This document shows positions 24,759 to 33,293 of a DNA stretch of 64,000 bases, piece after piece. The DNA is from SHLQ01 sp033344795. Its GTDB lineage: Bacteria > Actinomycetota > Acidimicrobiia > Acidimicrobiales > SHLQ01. The notes under the pieces are model-generated. The model ran no database searches and had not been told where the DNA came from. It saw only the letters and a list, made by a program, of their open reading frames with translations. Made by a program: the position numbers and the translations under genes. How positions within the stretch are numbered: position 1 is the first letter of the stretch; every line of letters begins with the position of its first letter. Location: contig JAWPMS010000001.1 in assembly GCA_033344795.1 (NCBI GenBank), positions 1,984,001 through 2,048,000 of the forward strand, in the 5' to 3' direction.

Positions 24759-26185
24759 ATCTTGAAGATCGTCTACGCGCCGAACTTGAACGCTCGAGCC
24801 GCTCGACACGTGTGGGCATCGCACCGTCGGTCGATGAGCTCGCCTCGGTGGCAACCAGCCGCCGCGCCCGCAATCGTCTCGTCGGGTCCGCAGGAGCCGT
24901 CGCACTGAGCGGCACCCTGTTGATCGCGGCATTCGTCGCGTCACAGCCCGACGACGACACGGTCGTGGTCGCGAATGGCGGCTCCGATTCGGCCGTTGTC
25001 GATGACGATGCGTTCTCGGCCGCGCCGAACGAGGAGGTTGGCGAGGAGAGCGCCGCCGTCGCGCCGGACGAAGCCGATGACGACAATGTGGAGCGCGCCA
25101 CACCAACGACCGTCGCCGAGAAGCCGGTCGGCCCCCTCGGGGATGACGATGTGGAAGCGGCGCCCGACGCGATCTCGGACGTCGATCCGGGCATCGTCAG
25201 CGGAACGTCACCCCTGCAAAACGCTCTGCAGGGGCCAGAAGGGCGTCTCGACGTCTCGGTACGCGAATCAGCTGTGGAGTTCGCCGGAGGATCTGGCGTG
25301 CTGATCGTGGCCGACGACGACGGCTATCGCGGCCTCGCGTCAAAGTTCGGTGACGCGGGTGCGACGCTGGTCGGATTGTCATCGACCAACGGCCTCGACT
25401 GGGTCGAGACACAACTTGTTGGTGTGCCTGCCGGCGCGACCGCCTCGATCCTTCGTTCGTTCGACGGGGGGCACGTTGCGCTCTTCTCGAGGTTCGACGT
25501 CGATGCAGGGCAGAATCGAACCTTCGTCGGGACGTCGAGCGACCTCGTGACCTGGGACATGTCGGATCCGCTTCCTGGCCAGGGAATTGCGACCGACCTG
25601 GCCGTTGGTCCTTCAGGCGTCATGGTCATTGGAGATGACTTCGAGCCAAACATCTGGTTCGGTCCCCTTGGTGGTCCGCTCGAGCTCACCGCACGCCTCG
25701 ACGCGGGAATGCTCTATGGCGTGACCACGCTCGGCAACGAGTTCTTGGTCGCTGGTCGTTCCGACCTCGGCGCCACACTGTTCACGTCGCAGGATGGACA
25801 GTCGTGGGGTGCGCGCCAGCTCACGTCGCCGCTCGTCGAAGCAGCAAGTCAAAGTGTCTCGGTGGCTGACGGCACGATCGTGCTCACCACGGTGGGCGAC
25901 AACGGCGTGGTGACGCTCGTGTCCGATGACGGTGGAGAGAGCTGGGAGCGTCTTGGCGACGGAGAGGTTCGGTCTATCTCCGTCAGCGGCTCTGCGCTTG
26001 GATTCCTGGGCGGCGAAGGTGCGGATTCGACGGTGACCCTTTCAGACGGGGAATCCTTCGCAAGCGCAGCCCTCGACCTACCAGCACCCGATCGGGTCTC
26101 CCTCTTGACGACGACGACGGATCAGGCGGTCATGTTGGTGCAGACGGAAGACGGCACCCTCACCTGGGTGGTCGCCAGCCGATAG
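24755..26185 (+). CDS. Anti-sigma-like single-span membrane protein with Asp-box ectodomain (second cassette)
   Basis: 476 residues with the same plan as the 22687 gene: MNLEDRLR start, a basic patch (SRRARNR), a span at about 42-63, an acidic Asp/Glu/Val-rich stalk of roughly 90 residues, then a beta-propeller-like ectodomain. Asp-box style units include SSTNGLDWVETQL, TSQDGQSWGARQL and SDDGGESWERLGD (near 389). The anti-sigma function is inferred from the overlap with a sigma gene. The two ectodomains are only loosely similar, so the cassettes may respond to different signals. Confidence 0.72.
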   Translation: MNLEDRLRAELERSSRSTRVGIAPSVDELASVATSRRARNRLVGSAGAVALSGTLLIAAFVASQPDDDTVVVANGGSDSAVVDDDAFSAAPNEEVGEESAAVAPDEADDDNVERATPTTVAEKPVGPLGDDDVEAAPDAISDVDPGIVSGTSPLQNALQGPEGRLDVSVRESAVEFAGGSGVLIVADDDGYRGLASKFGDAGATLVGLSSTNGLDWVETQLVGVPAGATASILRSFDGGHVALFSRFDVDAGQNRTFVGTSSDLVTWDMSDPLPGQGIATDLAVGPSGVMVIGDDFEPNIWFGPLGGPLELTARLDAGMLYGVTTLGNEFLVAGRSDLGATLFTSQDGQSWGARQLTSPLVEAASQSVSVADGTIVLTTVGDNGVVTLVSDDGGESWERLGDGEVRSISVSGSALGFLGGEGADSTVTLSDGESFASAALDLPAPDRVSLLTTTTDQAVMLVQTEDGTLTWVVASR

Positions 26186-26188
26186 AGC

Positions 26189-26959
26189 TCAATCGCCGAT
26201 TCCCGCTGACATGAACAAGGCTCGGGTTGCGTCGTCCGCGGGGAAGAACAACTCGACTCGCTGATCGGCGAGCGCGATGTCCTCAGCGGAGCCGAACTGC
26301 GCGATCGTCGACAAGAGTGAGATGTTCGCGTCGCCCAACCTGAGCGTCACCGCGAGCGCAGGTGGCAGCGGTGACGCAGCTGGGGGAGCGATTTCGGGAT
26401 CGTCGGAGAGTGTAGCGATGGCGCGTTCCAGGATTTCGTCGCCGCCCACTGCAGCGTTTTCTGTGCGGAGGCGAGTGAGTAGGAAGTAGCCCACCTCCGA
26501 CCAGTTGACGACCAGCTCCTTCGCGCCGCCATCTTCAAGGAAGAGATCGATCATGTTGACTTCGGGGTTGACGCCAAGGAACGCAAACATGAGCGCCGCA
26601 CTCTGGTTGGAAGACACAACGTTCCAGTGCCGGTCGAGCACGATGGCCGGAAAAGGGTCATGGCGCTCGAGAGTCCATGTGATCGCCTGGCGTATCGGCT
26701 CCATCTCCGCACCGTCGGGGTCGTGTTTGGTGAAGACCGGAGAGAACCCCGCGGCGCCGAGAAACCGATTTCGCTCCTGACGCGGAACCTCCAGAATCTC
26801 GGTGAGATGGAGCACCATGGTGCGACTCGGGTTCGAACGCCCGGACTCGAGAAACGAGATGTGTCGAGGAGAGACTTCGGCCAACGAACCAAGTTCGAGC
26901 TGGCTCATGCGGCGAACGGCACGCCACTCCTTCAAAACGGTTCCGAAGCTCGACGTCAT
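26189..26959 (-). CDS. XRE-family regulator with MmyB-like ligand-binding domain
   Basis: 256 residues. An N-terminal helix-turn-helix (about 8-64; MSQLELGSLAEVSPRHISFLE) is followed by the MmyB-type domain, a PAS-like pocket (DPFPAIVLDRHWNVVSSN, SAALMFAFLGV, VVNWSEVGYFLLTRLRTE). In this family the C-terminal domain is thought to bind fatty-acid-like ligands. It converges on the second anti-sigma gene, with 3 bp between the stops. The likely target is the membrane protein just upstream on the same strand, which has a palindrome before it. Confidence 0.85.
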   Translation of the reverse strand: MTSSFGTVLKEWRAVRRMSQLELGSLAEVSPRHISFLESGRSNPSRTMVLHLTEILEVPRQERNRFLGAAGFSPVFTKHDPDGAEMEPIRQAITWTLERHDPFPAIVLDRHWNVVSSNQSAALMFAFLGVNPEVNMIDLFLEDGGAKELVVNWSEVGYFLLTRLRTENAAVGGDEILERAIATLSDDPEIAPPAASPLPPALAVTLRLGDANISLLSTIAQFGSAEDIALADQRVELFFPADDATRALFMSAGIGD

Positions 26960-26976
26960 GGTTGAACCGTACGACA

Positions 26977-27426
26977 TCACAGGCGCCTGGCGGGGAGTAT
27001 GAACAAGGCGAGGAAACCCACGTTGCCGATGACATTGAGCCAGCCGCCCGAGGCGATCGAGGCCGAGCTGTCGATGACGAACCAAACCGCCATCGTGGTC
27101 ATGATGAGTCGCTTCAGAAGTTTCGGATTGGAGGTCGCAAGCTCGTTCGTGAGCATCCAGAACAAGACGGCCCACGAGACCATCACTCCGCCAAGGATGG
27201 CGGCGAGCAGTTGTGCTTCGTCGGTCAGGGTCGCTGGATCTCCCAATGGCCAGAACAACAAGTCTGCGAACCAACGAAGGAGTCCGTCGGTTCGAGCGTG
27301 CGCCCCAAATGCGATCATGAGACCGAACGCAATCGTGGCTGCGGCGGCGATCTTGAGCTGGGTTGTTGGTGACGCCAAACCTGAAGTTGTCGGCGCCGTT
27401 TGTGGAACAGGTGTCGTTGTAGTCAT
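26977..27426 (-). CDS. Four-span integral membrane protein of unknown function
   Basis: 149 residues. After a Thr/Pro-rich N-terminus (about 24 residues) there are four hydrophobic segments (near 25-45, 70-92, 105-127, 131-148). I do not recognise the family. The stop lies 17 bp upstream of the XRE regulator's ATG, so both are probably co-transcribed. A perfect palindrome sits 35-51 bp before the start. A longer frame from 27459 would begin inside the promoter region and is not favoured. Confidence 0.65.
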   Translation of the reverse strand: MTTTTPVPQTAPTTSGLASPTTQLKIAAAATIAFGLMIAFGAHARTDGLLRWFADLLFWPLGDPATLTDEAQLLAAILGGVMVSWAVLFWMLTNELATSNPKLLKRLIMTTMAVWFVIDSSASIASGGWLNVIGNVGFLALFILPARRL

Positions 27427-27460
27427 GCCTCCATCAAGACGCAGAGAGGTAGTCCACACA

Positions 27461-27477
27461 ATTACCTGACAGGTAAT
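27461..27477. promoter_or_regulatory. Perfect palindrome, likely operator of the membrane protein-regulator pair
   Basis: ATTACCTG-A-CAGGTAAT is an 8+1+8 perfect inverted repeat just upstream of the minus-strand gene at 27426, in an AT-richer patch. The size and symmetry suit a dimeric helix-turn-helix protein, and the co-oriented XRE regulator is the natural candidate. Confidence 0.6.
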
Positions 27478-27961
27478 ATCTCCCGCTCGTTCCTCGCTCC
27501 AGCGGTCGCAAGCCGTCGCTTCGCTCCCGTTTCCAGCTCGCTCCCGGCAATCGCATCGTCGCTTCGCTTTGGATGCTCTGCGGACTGCCTGAGGCCGCGA
27601 GCCGTTCGTCGTCCCTCCTCACTCCGGTGCTGGCGGGTGCTTGTGCGTATACAGGCTCATGCGTTCAGCTGGCTCCAGCTCCGCTGGCGCGGCCCCACGA
27701 CCCACATGTGTGGGGCGCAGCTCCGCTGTCGCGGCGGGTCGCGCCTCACTTTCCACTTTCTCGAAACCAACGTGCGTGTATATGCGCACTGACGAAGCGC
27801 CTCGGGCGAGAGGGGAGTGAGCCGGAGGCGATCGACCGTGCCGACTTCCGCGGTTCTCGACCGGCAGTGTCGAGAACTGAGCGCGGGCGTACCGCTAGGG
27901 AGCCGCATCGGCGTAGCCGAGTGCGGGTGTAATAGAACGCAGGTTCGATAGGGTCGTTGCG
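27478..27961. other. Gene-free stretch with short repeats before pcrA
   Basis: About 480 bases with no convincing gene on either strand; the open frames here are arginine- and serine-rich with no domain. It holds a 17-base direct repeat with one mismatch (CAGCTCCGCTGGCGCGG at 27676 and CAGCTCCGCTGTCGCGG at 27718) around a hairpin GCCCCAC/GTGGGGC (27692-27716) with CACATGTG in its loop region. GTGCGTGTATATGCGCAC lies near 27772. No tRNA was found. Confidence 0.5.
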
Positions 27962-30175
27962 ATGTCTGCGCTGATCGATGGTCTGAATCCTGCCCAAGAA
28001 GATGCGGTACTGCACGCCGACGGGCCGCTGTTGATCATCGCTGGCGCGGGGTCGGGCAAGACCCGTGTGCTGACGCATCGTATTGCGCACCTCATTCAGG
28101 AACGGAATGTGTCGCCGTTCGAGATTCTTGCGATCACGTTCACGAACAAAGCCGCTGATGAGATGAAGACTCGTGTCGGCGCGCTGGTGGGCCCGGTCGC
28201 CGAGAAGATGTGGGTCAGCACGTTCCACTCCGCGTGCGTGCGCATTCTTCGTCGTGACGGCAGCCGCCTCGGCTTTCCGTCGTCGTTCACGATCTATGAC
28301 CAAGCCGACGCCGTACGGCTCACCGGATACGTGCTGCGTGATCTGAATCTCGACTCGAAGAAGTTTCCCCCTCGGACGGTGCATTCGACGATCAGCGCGG
28401 CCAAGAACGACTACGTGACGTTCGAGCAGTACACCGAGCAGGCGGCCACGATCTTCGAGCGAAAGATCGCCGAGGTGTATGCCGAGTACCAGGTTCGCCT
28501 CCGCAAGGCCGGTGCGATGGACTTCGACGACCTCTTGTTCAACACGGTCGAGTTGTTCGCAAAACATCCCGACGTCCTCGAGCATTACCAACGACGCTTC
28601 CGCCATGTCCTGGTCGACGAGTACCAGGACACGAACAAGGTCCAGAACGCCATCGTGACGATGCTCGCTGAACAACATCGACAGGTGTGCGTGGTCGGCG
28701 ACGGCGACCAGTCGATCTACCGCTTCCGCGGTGCCGATATCCGCAACATCCTCGAGTTCGAGACAACCTTTCCGGACTCGACCGTGGTGTTGCTCGAGCA
28801 AAATTATCGGTCGACACAAACGGTGCTCGACGCGGCGAATGCGGTCATCGAGAACAACGAAGGTCGCAAGCCCAAAGAGTTGTGGACCGAACAGGGCGAT
28901 GGCGACAAGATCCTTCGCTACTTCGCCGATGACGAGATTGACGAGGCCCAGTGGGTCACCCACGAGCTCGCTCGCATCCACGAGGGTGGCATGCACCGCT
29001 GGGGCGACATGGCGGTCTTCTATCGCACCAACGCGCAGAGCCGCGCGCTCGAGGAATACCTCGTCCGGGTCAACATTCCATACAAGGTCATCGGCGGTAC
29101 ACGGTTCTACGACCGCCGAGAGATCAAGGATGCCCTTGCGTACTTGAAGGCCGTGGTCAACCCCGTCGATGAGGTCAGTATCAAGCGAGTGCTGAACGTG
29201 CCCAAACGTGGTGTGGGCGATTCGACTGTGGCCAAGCTCGATCAGTGGGCCCAGATGATGGGCGTTCCGTTCATCGATGCGCTTCGCAACTACGACGAAG
29301 CTGGGGTGTCTGGACGAGCGCCCAAGGGAATCGATGAATTCCTCGAATTGCTCGATGGTGCCGCAGAAAAACTGACGGAGTTCACTCCATCGGAGATGCT
29401 TCGTCACTTGCTCGATCGGTCTGGGTACCTCGCCGAGCTCGAAGAAGAACGGTCGATCGAAGCCGAGGGGCGGGTCGAGAATCTCGCCGAACTTGTCGGC
29501 GGCGCCGAAGACTTCGAGTCCGTCGAGGAGTTCCTCGAACAGGTGAGTCTCGTCGCCGACACCGACAAGCTCGACGACGACGAGTCGCAGGTCATCTTGA
29601 TGACACTGCACTCGGCGAAGGGACTCGAGTTTCCAATCGTGTTTCTGATCGGCCTCGAAGACGGCGTGTTCCCCCATATGCGGTCGCTTGGCGAACCTCG
29701 TGAGCTCGAGGAGGAGCGTCGGCTTGCCTATGTGGGAATCACACGAGCTCGAGAACGTCTGTTTCTCTCTCATGCATGGAGCCGCATGTTGCACGGGACC
29801 ACGCAGTACAACCCGCCGAGTCGCTTTCTCGATGAGATCCCCGAGGCGTTGGTCACCGACGCTGAAGGAAGCCGGTCGCGCCGCAAAACCTCCACATTTG
29901 GATCCGGAAACTACAGCTCTGCCGATCGCGAACGGTCACGGGAGTCGAATCGAGAATCGATTATCGACGCTGCGATGAAACGTACCGGTCCAGCCCCATC
30001 GGGCGCTGAAGATATGGGCCTCAAGATCGGCGACGACGTGATGCACGCGAAATTCGGCGAGGGTGTGATCATCGACATCAGTGGCTCGGGAGACAAAGCA
30101 GAGGCCCGGGTCCGATTCCCCGACGTTGGAGAGAAGCAGTTGCTGCTGAGCTGGGCTCCGCTCGAAAAGCTCTGA
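27962..30175 (+). CDS. pcrA: UvrD/PcrA-type superfamily 1 DNA helicase
   Basis: 737 residues, the usual size. All SF1A motifs are visible: Q-motif LNPAQEDAVLH, Walker A GAGSGKTR, TFTNKAADEM, DEYQDTN (motif II), GDGDQSIYRFRGA (III), QNYRS, LMTLHSAKGLEFPIVFL (V) and YVGITRARERL (VI). The C-terminus carries the Tudor-like element HAKFGEGVIIDISG that contacts RNA polymerase in PcrA. Roles are nucleotide-excision repair, replication restart and removal of stalled complexes. A long antisense frame over it is only a shadow. Confidence 0.95.
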   Translation: MSALIDGLNPAQEDAVLHADGPLLIIAGAGSGKTRVLTHRIAHLIQERNVSPFEILAITFTNKAADEMKTRVGALVGPVAEKMWVSTFHSACVRILRRDGSRLGFPSSFTIYDQADAVRLTGYVLRDLNLDSKKFPPRTVHSTISAAKNDYVTFEQYTEQAATIFERKIAEVYAEYQVRLRKAGAMDFDDLLFNTVELFAKHPDVLEHYQRRFRHVLVDEYQDTNKVQNAIVTMLAEQHRQVCVVGDGDQSIYRFRGADIRNILEFETTFPDSTVVLLEQNYRSTQTVLDAANAVIENNEGRKPKELWTEQGDGDKILRYFADDEIDEAQWVTHELARIHEGGMHRWGDMAVFYRTNAQSRALEEYLVRVNIPYKVIGGTRFYDRREIKDALAYLKAVVNPVDEVSIKRVLNVPKRGVGDSTVAKLDQWAQMMGVPFIDALRNYDEAGVSGRAPKGIDEFLELLDGAAEKLTEFTPSEMLRHLLDRSGYLAELEEERSIEAEGRVENLAELVGGAEDFESVEEFLEQVSLVADTDKLDDDESQVILMTLHSAKGLEFPIVFLIGLEDGVFPHMRSLGEPRELEEERRLAYVGITRARERLFLSHAWSRMLHGTTQYNPPSRFLDEIPEALVTDAEGSRSRRKTSTFGSGNYSSADRERSRESNRESIIDAAMKRTGPAPSGAEDMGLKIGDDVMHAKFGEGVIIDISGSGDKAEARVRFPDVGEKQLLLSWAPLEKL

Positions 30176-30182
30176 GCGAGCG

Positions 30183-30251
30183 TTTCGTCACATCTGTTGA
30201 CGAAATAGCCGAATCGCGCCAGAATCTTGCTGGATTGACAACTCGTTGTCA
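30183..30251. terminator. Two hairpins between pcrA and the convergent gene
   Basis: TTTCGTCA/TGACGAAA (30183-30190 with 30198-30205, 7-base loop) and TGACAA/TTGTCA (30236-30241 with 30246-30251, 4-base loop). Neither has a long T tract, so they are only moderately good intrinsic terminators, but they occupy the 200-base gap between convergent genes. The rest of that gap (to 30379) shows nothing else. Confidence 0.5.
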
Positions 30252-30379
30252 GTCTGCCGGGGCTTGGTTGTGATGAACTTCAACCAGTGGCGGAGTCCCA
30301 ATTCGCAGCGGAGTGGCGGACGCTCTGTAGCAACGAGTGTGGTCCTGGAGCGGCGGGCTTCAGGGCCATTCTCTCGTTT

Positions 30380-30877
30380 TCAGCCGTTGTAACCGGCGAA
30401 ATCGTCAGCGGTGTGAACGCCGTTGATGTCGATGACCAGCGTGCGGCCATCGATGAACACCGGAATAGGTGGCAACCCTTCGCCGTCGGCTGGATACACG
30501 GCGCCGTCGCACGGGTCGGTGAAGGTCCGCTCGGAGACACTCCATTGCACCGCACAGTCGCGAGGTGTCCCTGGTGGTCGGGCATCGAAGGCAACCCACC
30601 CCGTGCCCGCGTCATCGCCGAGGTGTTGTAGCCAGATGTCCCGATTGCCGCTGGCGATGTCGGGCCACAGGATCGGGCCGTTCTCGGCGATCTCGTCAGC
30701 CATGTTGTCTGCGTTGATCGATCCGAAGTTCGTATCGCCCAATACGAGGGTGTTCGATCGCGTCCCGAGCTCCACCGCAATGACGCCGATCGCGATCGCC
30801 GCCACGACCGCGATGCCACCCACGATGGCCGCGCTACGAATGTCGAATGATGGACCTTTCGCGACGGGCATCGGCAT
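30380..30877 (-). CDS. Membrane-anchored protein with degenerate Rieske-like domain
   Basis: 165 residues: a short cytoplasmic start, one membrane span (about 14-34, IVGGIAVVAAIAIGVIAVEL) and an exported domain. The later part reads WVAFDARPP, DCAVQWSVSERTFTDPCDGAVY and FIDGRTLVIDI. That order of elements resembles a Rieske iron-sulfur fold, with cysteines near both cluster loops, but the histidine ligands of CxH and CxxH are missing, so no normal [2Fe-2S] cluster would form. The Rieske resemblance is my inference. It is divergent from sucC. Confidence 0.6.
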   Translation of the reverse strand: MPMPVAKGPSFDIRSAAIVGGIAVVAAIAIGVIAVELGTRSNTLVLGDTNFGSINADNMADEIAENGPILWPDIASGNRDIWLQHLGDDAGTGWVAFDARPPGTPRDCAVQWSVSERTFTDPCDGAVYPADGEGLPPIPVFIDGRTLVIDINGVHTADDFAGYNG

Positions 30878-30996
30878 CTCCGGGGGTTGGGGGCAAACGA
30901 TTGGGCAAGAGCAGTGAATCGTTGAGCTGACTGCCTAGTATCGCTGGTGAGGTCGACGATAACGACGTCAACCGAACCTGCACACCGGAGGAACCT

Positions 30997-32139
30997 GTGG
31001 ATCTGTTCGAGTACCAAGGCAAAGAATTCTTCGCTCAATACGGCATGCCGATTTCTGCAGGTGAGATCGCTTTCTCGGTCGATGAGGCGGTCGCCGCCGC
31101 CGAGCGACTTGGTACCCCGGTGATGGTCAAGGCACAAGTGCACGCCGGAGGGCGCGGCAAGGCTGGTGGAGTCAAGTTCGCCGCCGACATCGATGCGGTT
31201 CGCGAGCACGCCAGCAACATCTTTGGACTCGACATCAAGGGCCACATCGTGCATCGAGTGTGGATCGAAAAGGCATCCGACATCGCCGAGGAGTACTACG
31301 CGAGCTTCACGCTCGATCGTTCCGCCAAGCTGCACCTGGGGATGCTCTCCAAAGAGGGTGGCGTCGAGATCGAGACGGTCGCCGAAGAGAACCCCGATGC
31401 GATCGCCAAGATTCATGTGAATCCCGTGGACGGTCTGAGCGAGCAGATGGTGCGCGACTGGATCGCAGCGGCGGGCCTACCGGAAGCTGCGGTCGAAGGA
31501 TCCGTCGACATTCTCCAAAAGCTGTACACCGCATACGTCGAGGGTGACGCCGACATGGTCGAGATCAACCCCCTCATTCTGACTCCCGACGGCGTCGTGC
31601 ATGTGCTCGATGCAAAGGTGACGCTCGACGCGAACTCGGAGTTCCGGCACCCGGACTACGCCCAGTACGACGAAACACAGACCCGCGATGAGCGCGAACA
31701 GGCCGCTCACGCAAAGGGTCTGCAGTACGTCGGCCTCGAGGGTTCGGTCGGGGTCATCGCCAACGGTGCAGGTCTTGCGATGAGCACCGTGGATGTCGTC
31801 AACCAGGTCGGTGGAAAGCCGGCCAACTTCCTCGACATCGGCGGCGGCGCCAACGCCGACGTGATGGCGGGAGCACTCGAGGTCATCAACAACGATCCGA
31901 ACGTCAAGGCCATCTTCATCAACATCTTCGGCGGGATCACCCGAGGTGAAGAAGTTGCCGAGGGAATCATCGAGGCCACCAAACGTGTGGCGATCGACAG
32001 CCCAATCGTCATTCGCCTCGATGGCACCAACGCACAAGAGGGGCGTGACATGCTCGCCCCCCACTTGGGTGACGCACTGATGATGGAAACCACGATGCTG
32101 AGCGCCGCCGAGAAGGCCGTTGCGCTCGCAGCGCGCTGA
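30997..32139 (+). CDS. sucC: Succinate-CoA ligase, beta subunit
   Basis: 380 residues, GTG start after a CGGAGGAA ribosome site. The ATP-grasp domain opens MDLFEYQGKEFFAQYGMP and includes MVKAQVHAGGRGKAGGVK; the CoA-ligase half has FLDIGGGANADVMAGALE and IFINIFGGITRGEEVAEGI. With SucD it makes ATP or GTP from succinyl-CoA in the citric acid cycle. sucD follows after 34 bp. Confidence 0.96.
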   Translation: MDLFEYQGKEFFAQYGMPISAGEIAFSVDEAVAAAERLGTPVMVKAQVHAGGRGKAGGVKFAADIDAVREHASNIFGLDIKGHIVHRVWIEKASDIAEEYYASFTLDRSAKLHLGMLSKEGGVEIETVAEENPDAIAKIHVNPVDGLSEQMVRDWIAAAGLPEAAVEGSVDILQKLYTAYVEGDADMVEINPLILTPDGVVHVLDAKVTLDANSEFRHPDYAQYDETQTRDEREQAAHAKGLQYVGLEGSVGVIANGAGLAMSTVDVVNQVGGKPANFLDIGGGANADVMAGALEVINNDPNVKAIFINIFGGITRGEEVAEGIIEATKRVAIDSPIVIRLDGTNAQEGRDMLAPHLGDALMMETTMLSAAEKAVALAAR

Positions 32140-32173
32140 GACGAACGACTACGGAACGAACAGGAACTGAACA

Positions 32174-33058
32174 ATGAGTATCTTTCTCGATGAAAACACC
32201 AAAGTCGTCTACCAAGGCCTGACGGGCTCCACAGGGCGCTACTACGGCAACCTCAACCGCGAATACGGCACCAAGGTGATCGGCGGAACACATCCGAAGA
32301 AGGCCGGAACCGAGGTCGACGGCATGCCGATCTTCGCCACCGTCGCCGACGCCAAGGCCGAGACGGGATGCACGGCATCGTGCGTCTTCGTGCCTCCGGT
32401 GGCCGTACGTGGCGCAGTGATGGAAGCGGCCGAAGCCGGCATGGAACTGGTCGTCGTGATCACCGAGGGTGTTCCCGCCCACGATGAGGCCTGGTTCTAC
32501 AACAAATTGAAGGCCGACTTCCCCGGCACCCGTTTGTTGGGTCCCAACTGTCCCGGCATCATCAGCCCAGGAAAGGCCAACATCGGCATCACGGCTGGAC
32601 ACATTGCCAAGGCCGGTGGCCCTGTTGGCGTCGTGAGCCGCTCGGGAACACTGACCTATCAGGCGGTGTACGAGCTGCAACAAAAGGACATCGGAGTCAC
32701 CACCTCGGTTGGCATTGGCGGCGACCCTGTGCCGGGCACCAACTTCATCGATTGCCTCGCAGCATTCGAGGCCGACCCCGAGACTCTGGCGATCATGATG
32801 ATCGGCGAGATCGGTGGTTCCGCCGAAGAAGAGGCCGCCGAGTACATCAAGGCCAACGTGACCAAGCCCGTTGTGAGCTATGTCGCGGGCGTGACTGCCC
32901 CTCCCGGCAAGAAAATGGGCCACGCGGGCGCCATCGTGTCGGGTGGCAAGGGAACAGCAGCGGCGAAGATGGAGGCACTCGAGGATGCGGGCGTGAAGGT
33001 GGGCCTCAACCCAACCGAAGCCGGCGATCTCATGGCCGAGATCGTGGCCAGCCTGTAA
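32174..33058 (+). CDS. sucD: Succinate-CoA ligase, alpha subunit
   Basis: 294 residues. The CoA-binding Rossmann part has VVYQGLTGSTGRYYGNLNREYG, GPNCPGIISPGKANIGI, and the active-site histidine that is phosphorylated lies in MGHAGAIVSGGKGTAAAKM. Domain order and length are normal. It is the last housekeeping gene before the retron, whose template RNA begins about 40 bp after this stop. Confidence 0.96.
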   Translation: MSIFLDENTKVVYQGLTGSTGRYYGNLNREYGTKVIGGTHPKKAGTEVDGMPIFATVADAKAETGCTASCVFVPPVAVRGAVMEAAEAGMELVVVITEGVPAHDEAWFYNKLKADFPGTRLLGPNCPGIISPGKANIGITAGHIAKAGGPVGVVSRSGTLTYQAVYELQQKDIGVTTSVGIGGDPVPGTNFIDCLAAFEADPETLAIMMIGEIGGSAEEEAAEYIKANVTKPVVSYVAGVTAPPGKKMGHAGAIVSGGKGTAAAKMEALEDAGVKVGLNPTEAGDLMAEIVASL

Positions 33059-33101
33059 GGACGCTCGGCGAGGGAGCGCCCTTCCGTTCTACACTCGTGG
33101 A

Positions 33102-33290
33102 CGGCAACGGAGCGTTTCGAGCCTTGGTGAAGGGAGGCGAGTCGATGGCAACATCGGTGAGCCACCTGAATCCTCTCCGGGGTACCCCCGGGGTAGGTGT
33201 GATGGGAAGCCATCGCATCCGATGCGGTGTGGCAGGCTTCGCCTGCGTTTCCGCACCCACGACGAGCACAGTCGGGGCGTTCCGTTGCCG
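33102..33290 (+). ncRNA. Putative retron msr-msd template RNA
   Basis: CGGCAACGGAGCG (33102-33114) pairs with CGTTCCGTTGCCG (33278-33290): 13 bp with a single G-U, forming the a1/a2 helix that bounds a retron template. The AGC at 33111-33113 sits at the inner edge of a1, where known retrons carry the branching guanosine. Between the arms are stacked hairpins: GCCTT... (33121-33138), CGATG-GCAA-CATCG with a GNRA loop (33143-33156), CCGGGG-TAC-CCCCGG (33177-33191) inside CACCT/AGGTG, CATCGCAT-CCG-ATGCGGTG (33211-33229) and GCAGGC-TTC-GCCTGC (33232-33246). A TACACT -10-like box at 33090-33095 would place the RNA start at a1. There is no convincing reading frame. Exact msr/msd boundaries cannot be set by eye. 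Confidence 0.75.
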
Positions 33291-33293
33291 GCC

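Noticed and set aside
27562..27932. Plus-strand frames in the gap before pcrA as small genes
   Set aside because: Composition is Arg/Ser/Pro-rich with no ribosome site or domain, and the frames overlap one another.
27746..29794. A 682-codon open frame on the minus strand
   Set aside because: It lies antisense to pcrA, whose helicase motifs are complete. The minus-strand product has no domain; high GC content produces such frames.
30280..31416. A 378-codon minus-strand frame crossing the sucC start
   Set aside because: Most of it is antisense to sucC; the 30380-30877 frame in another phase has a membrane span and sensible composition.
33222..33293. Extending the reverse transcriptase upstream of 33294
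   Set aside because: The added residues are arginine-rich, unlike the family, and the DNA is the hairpin and a2 part of the template RNA.
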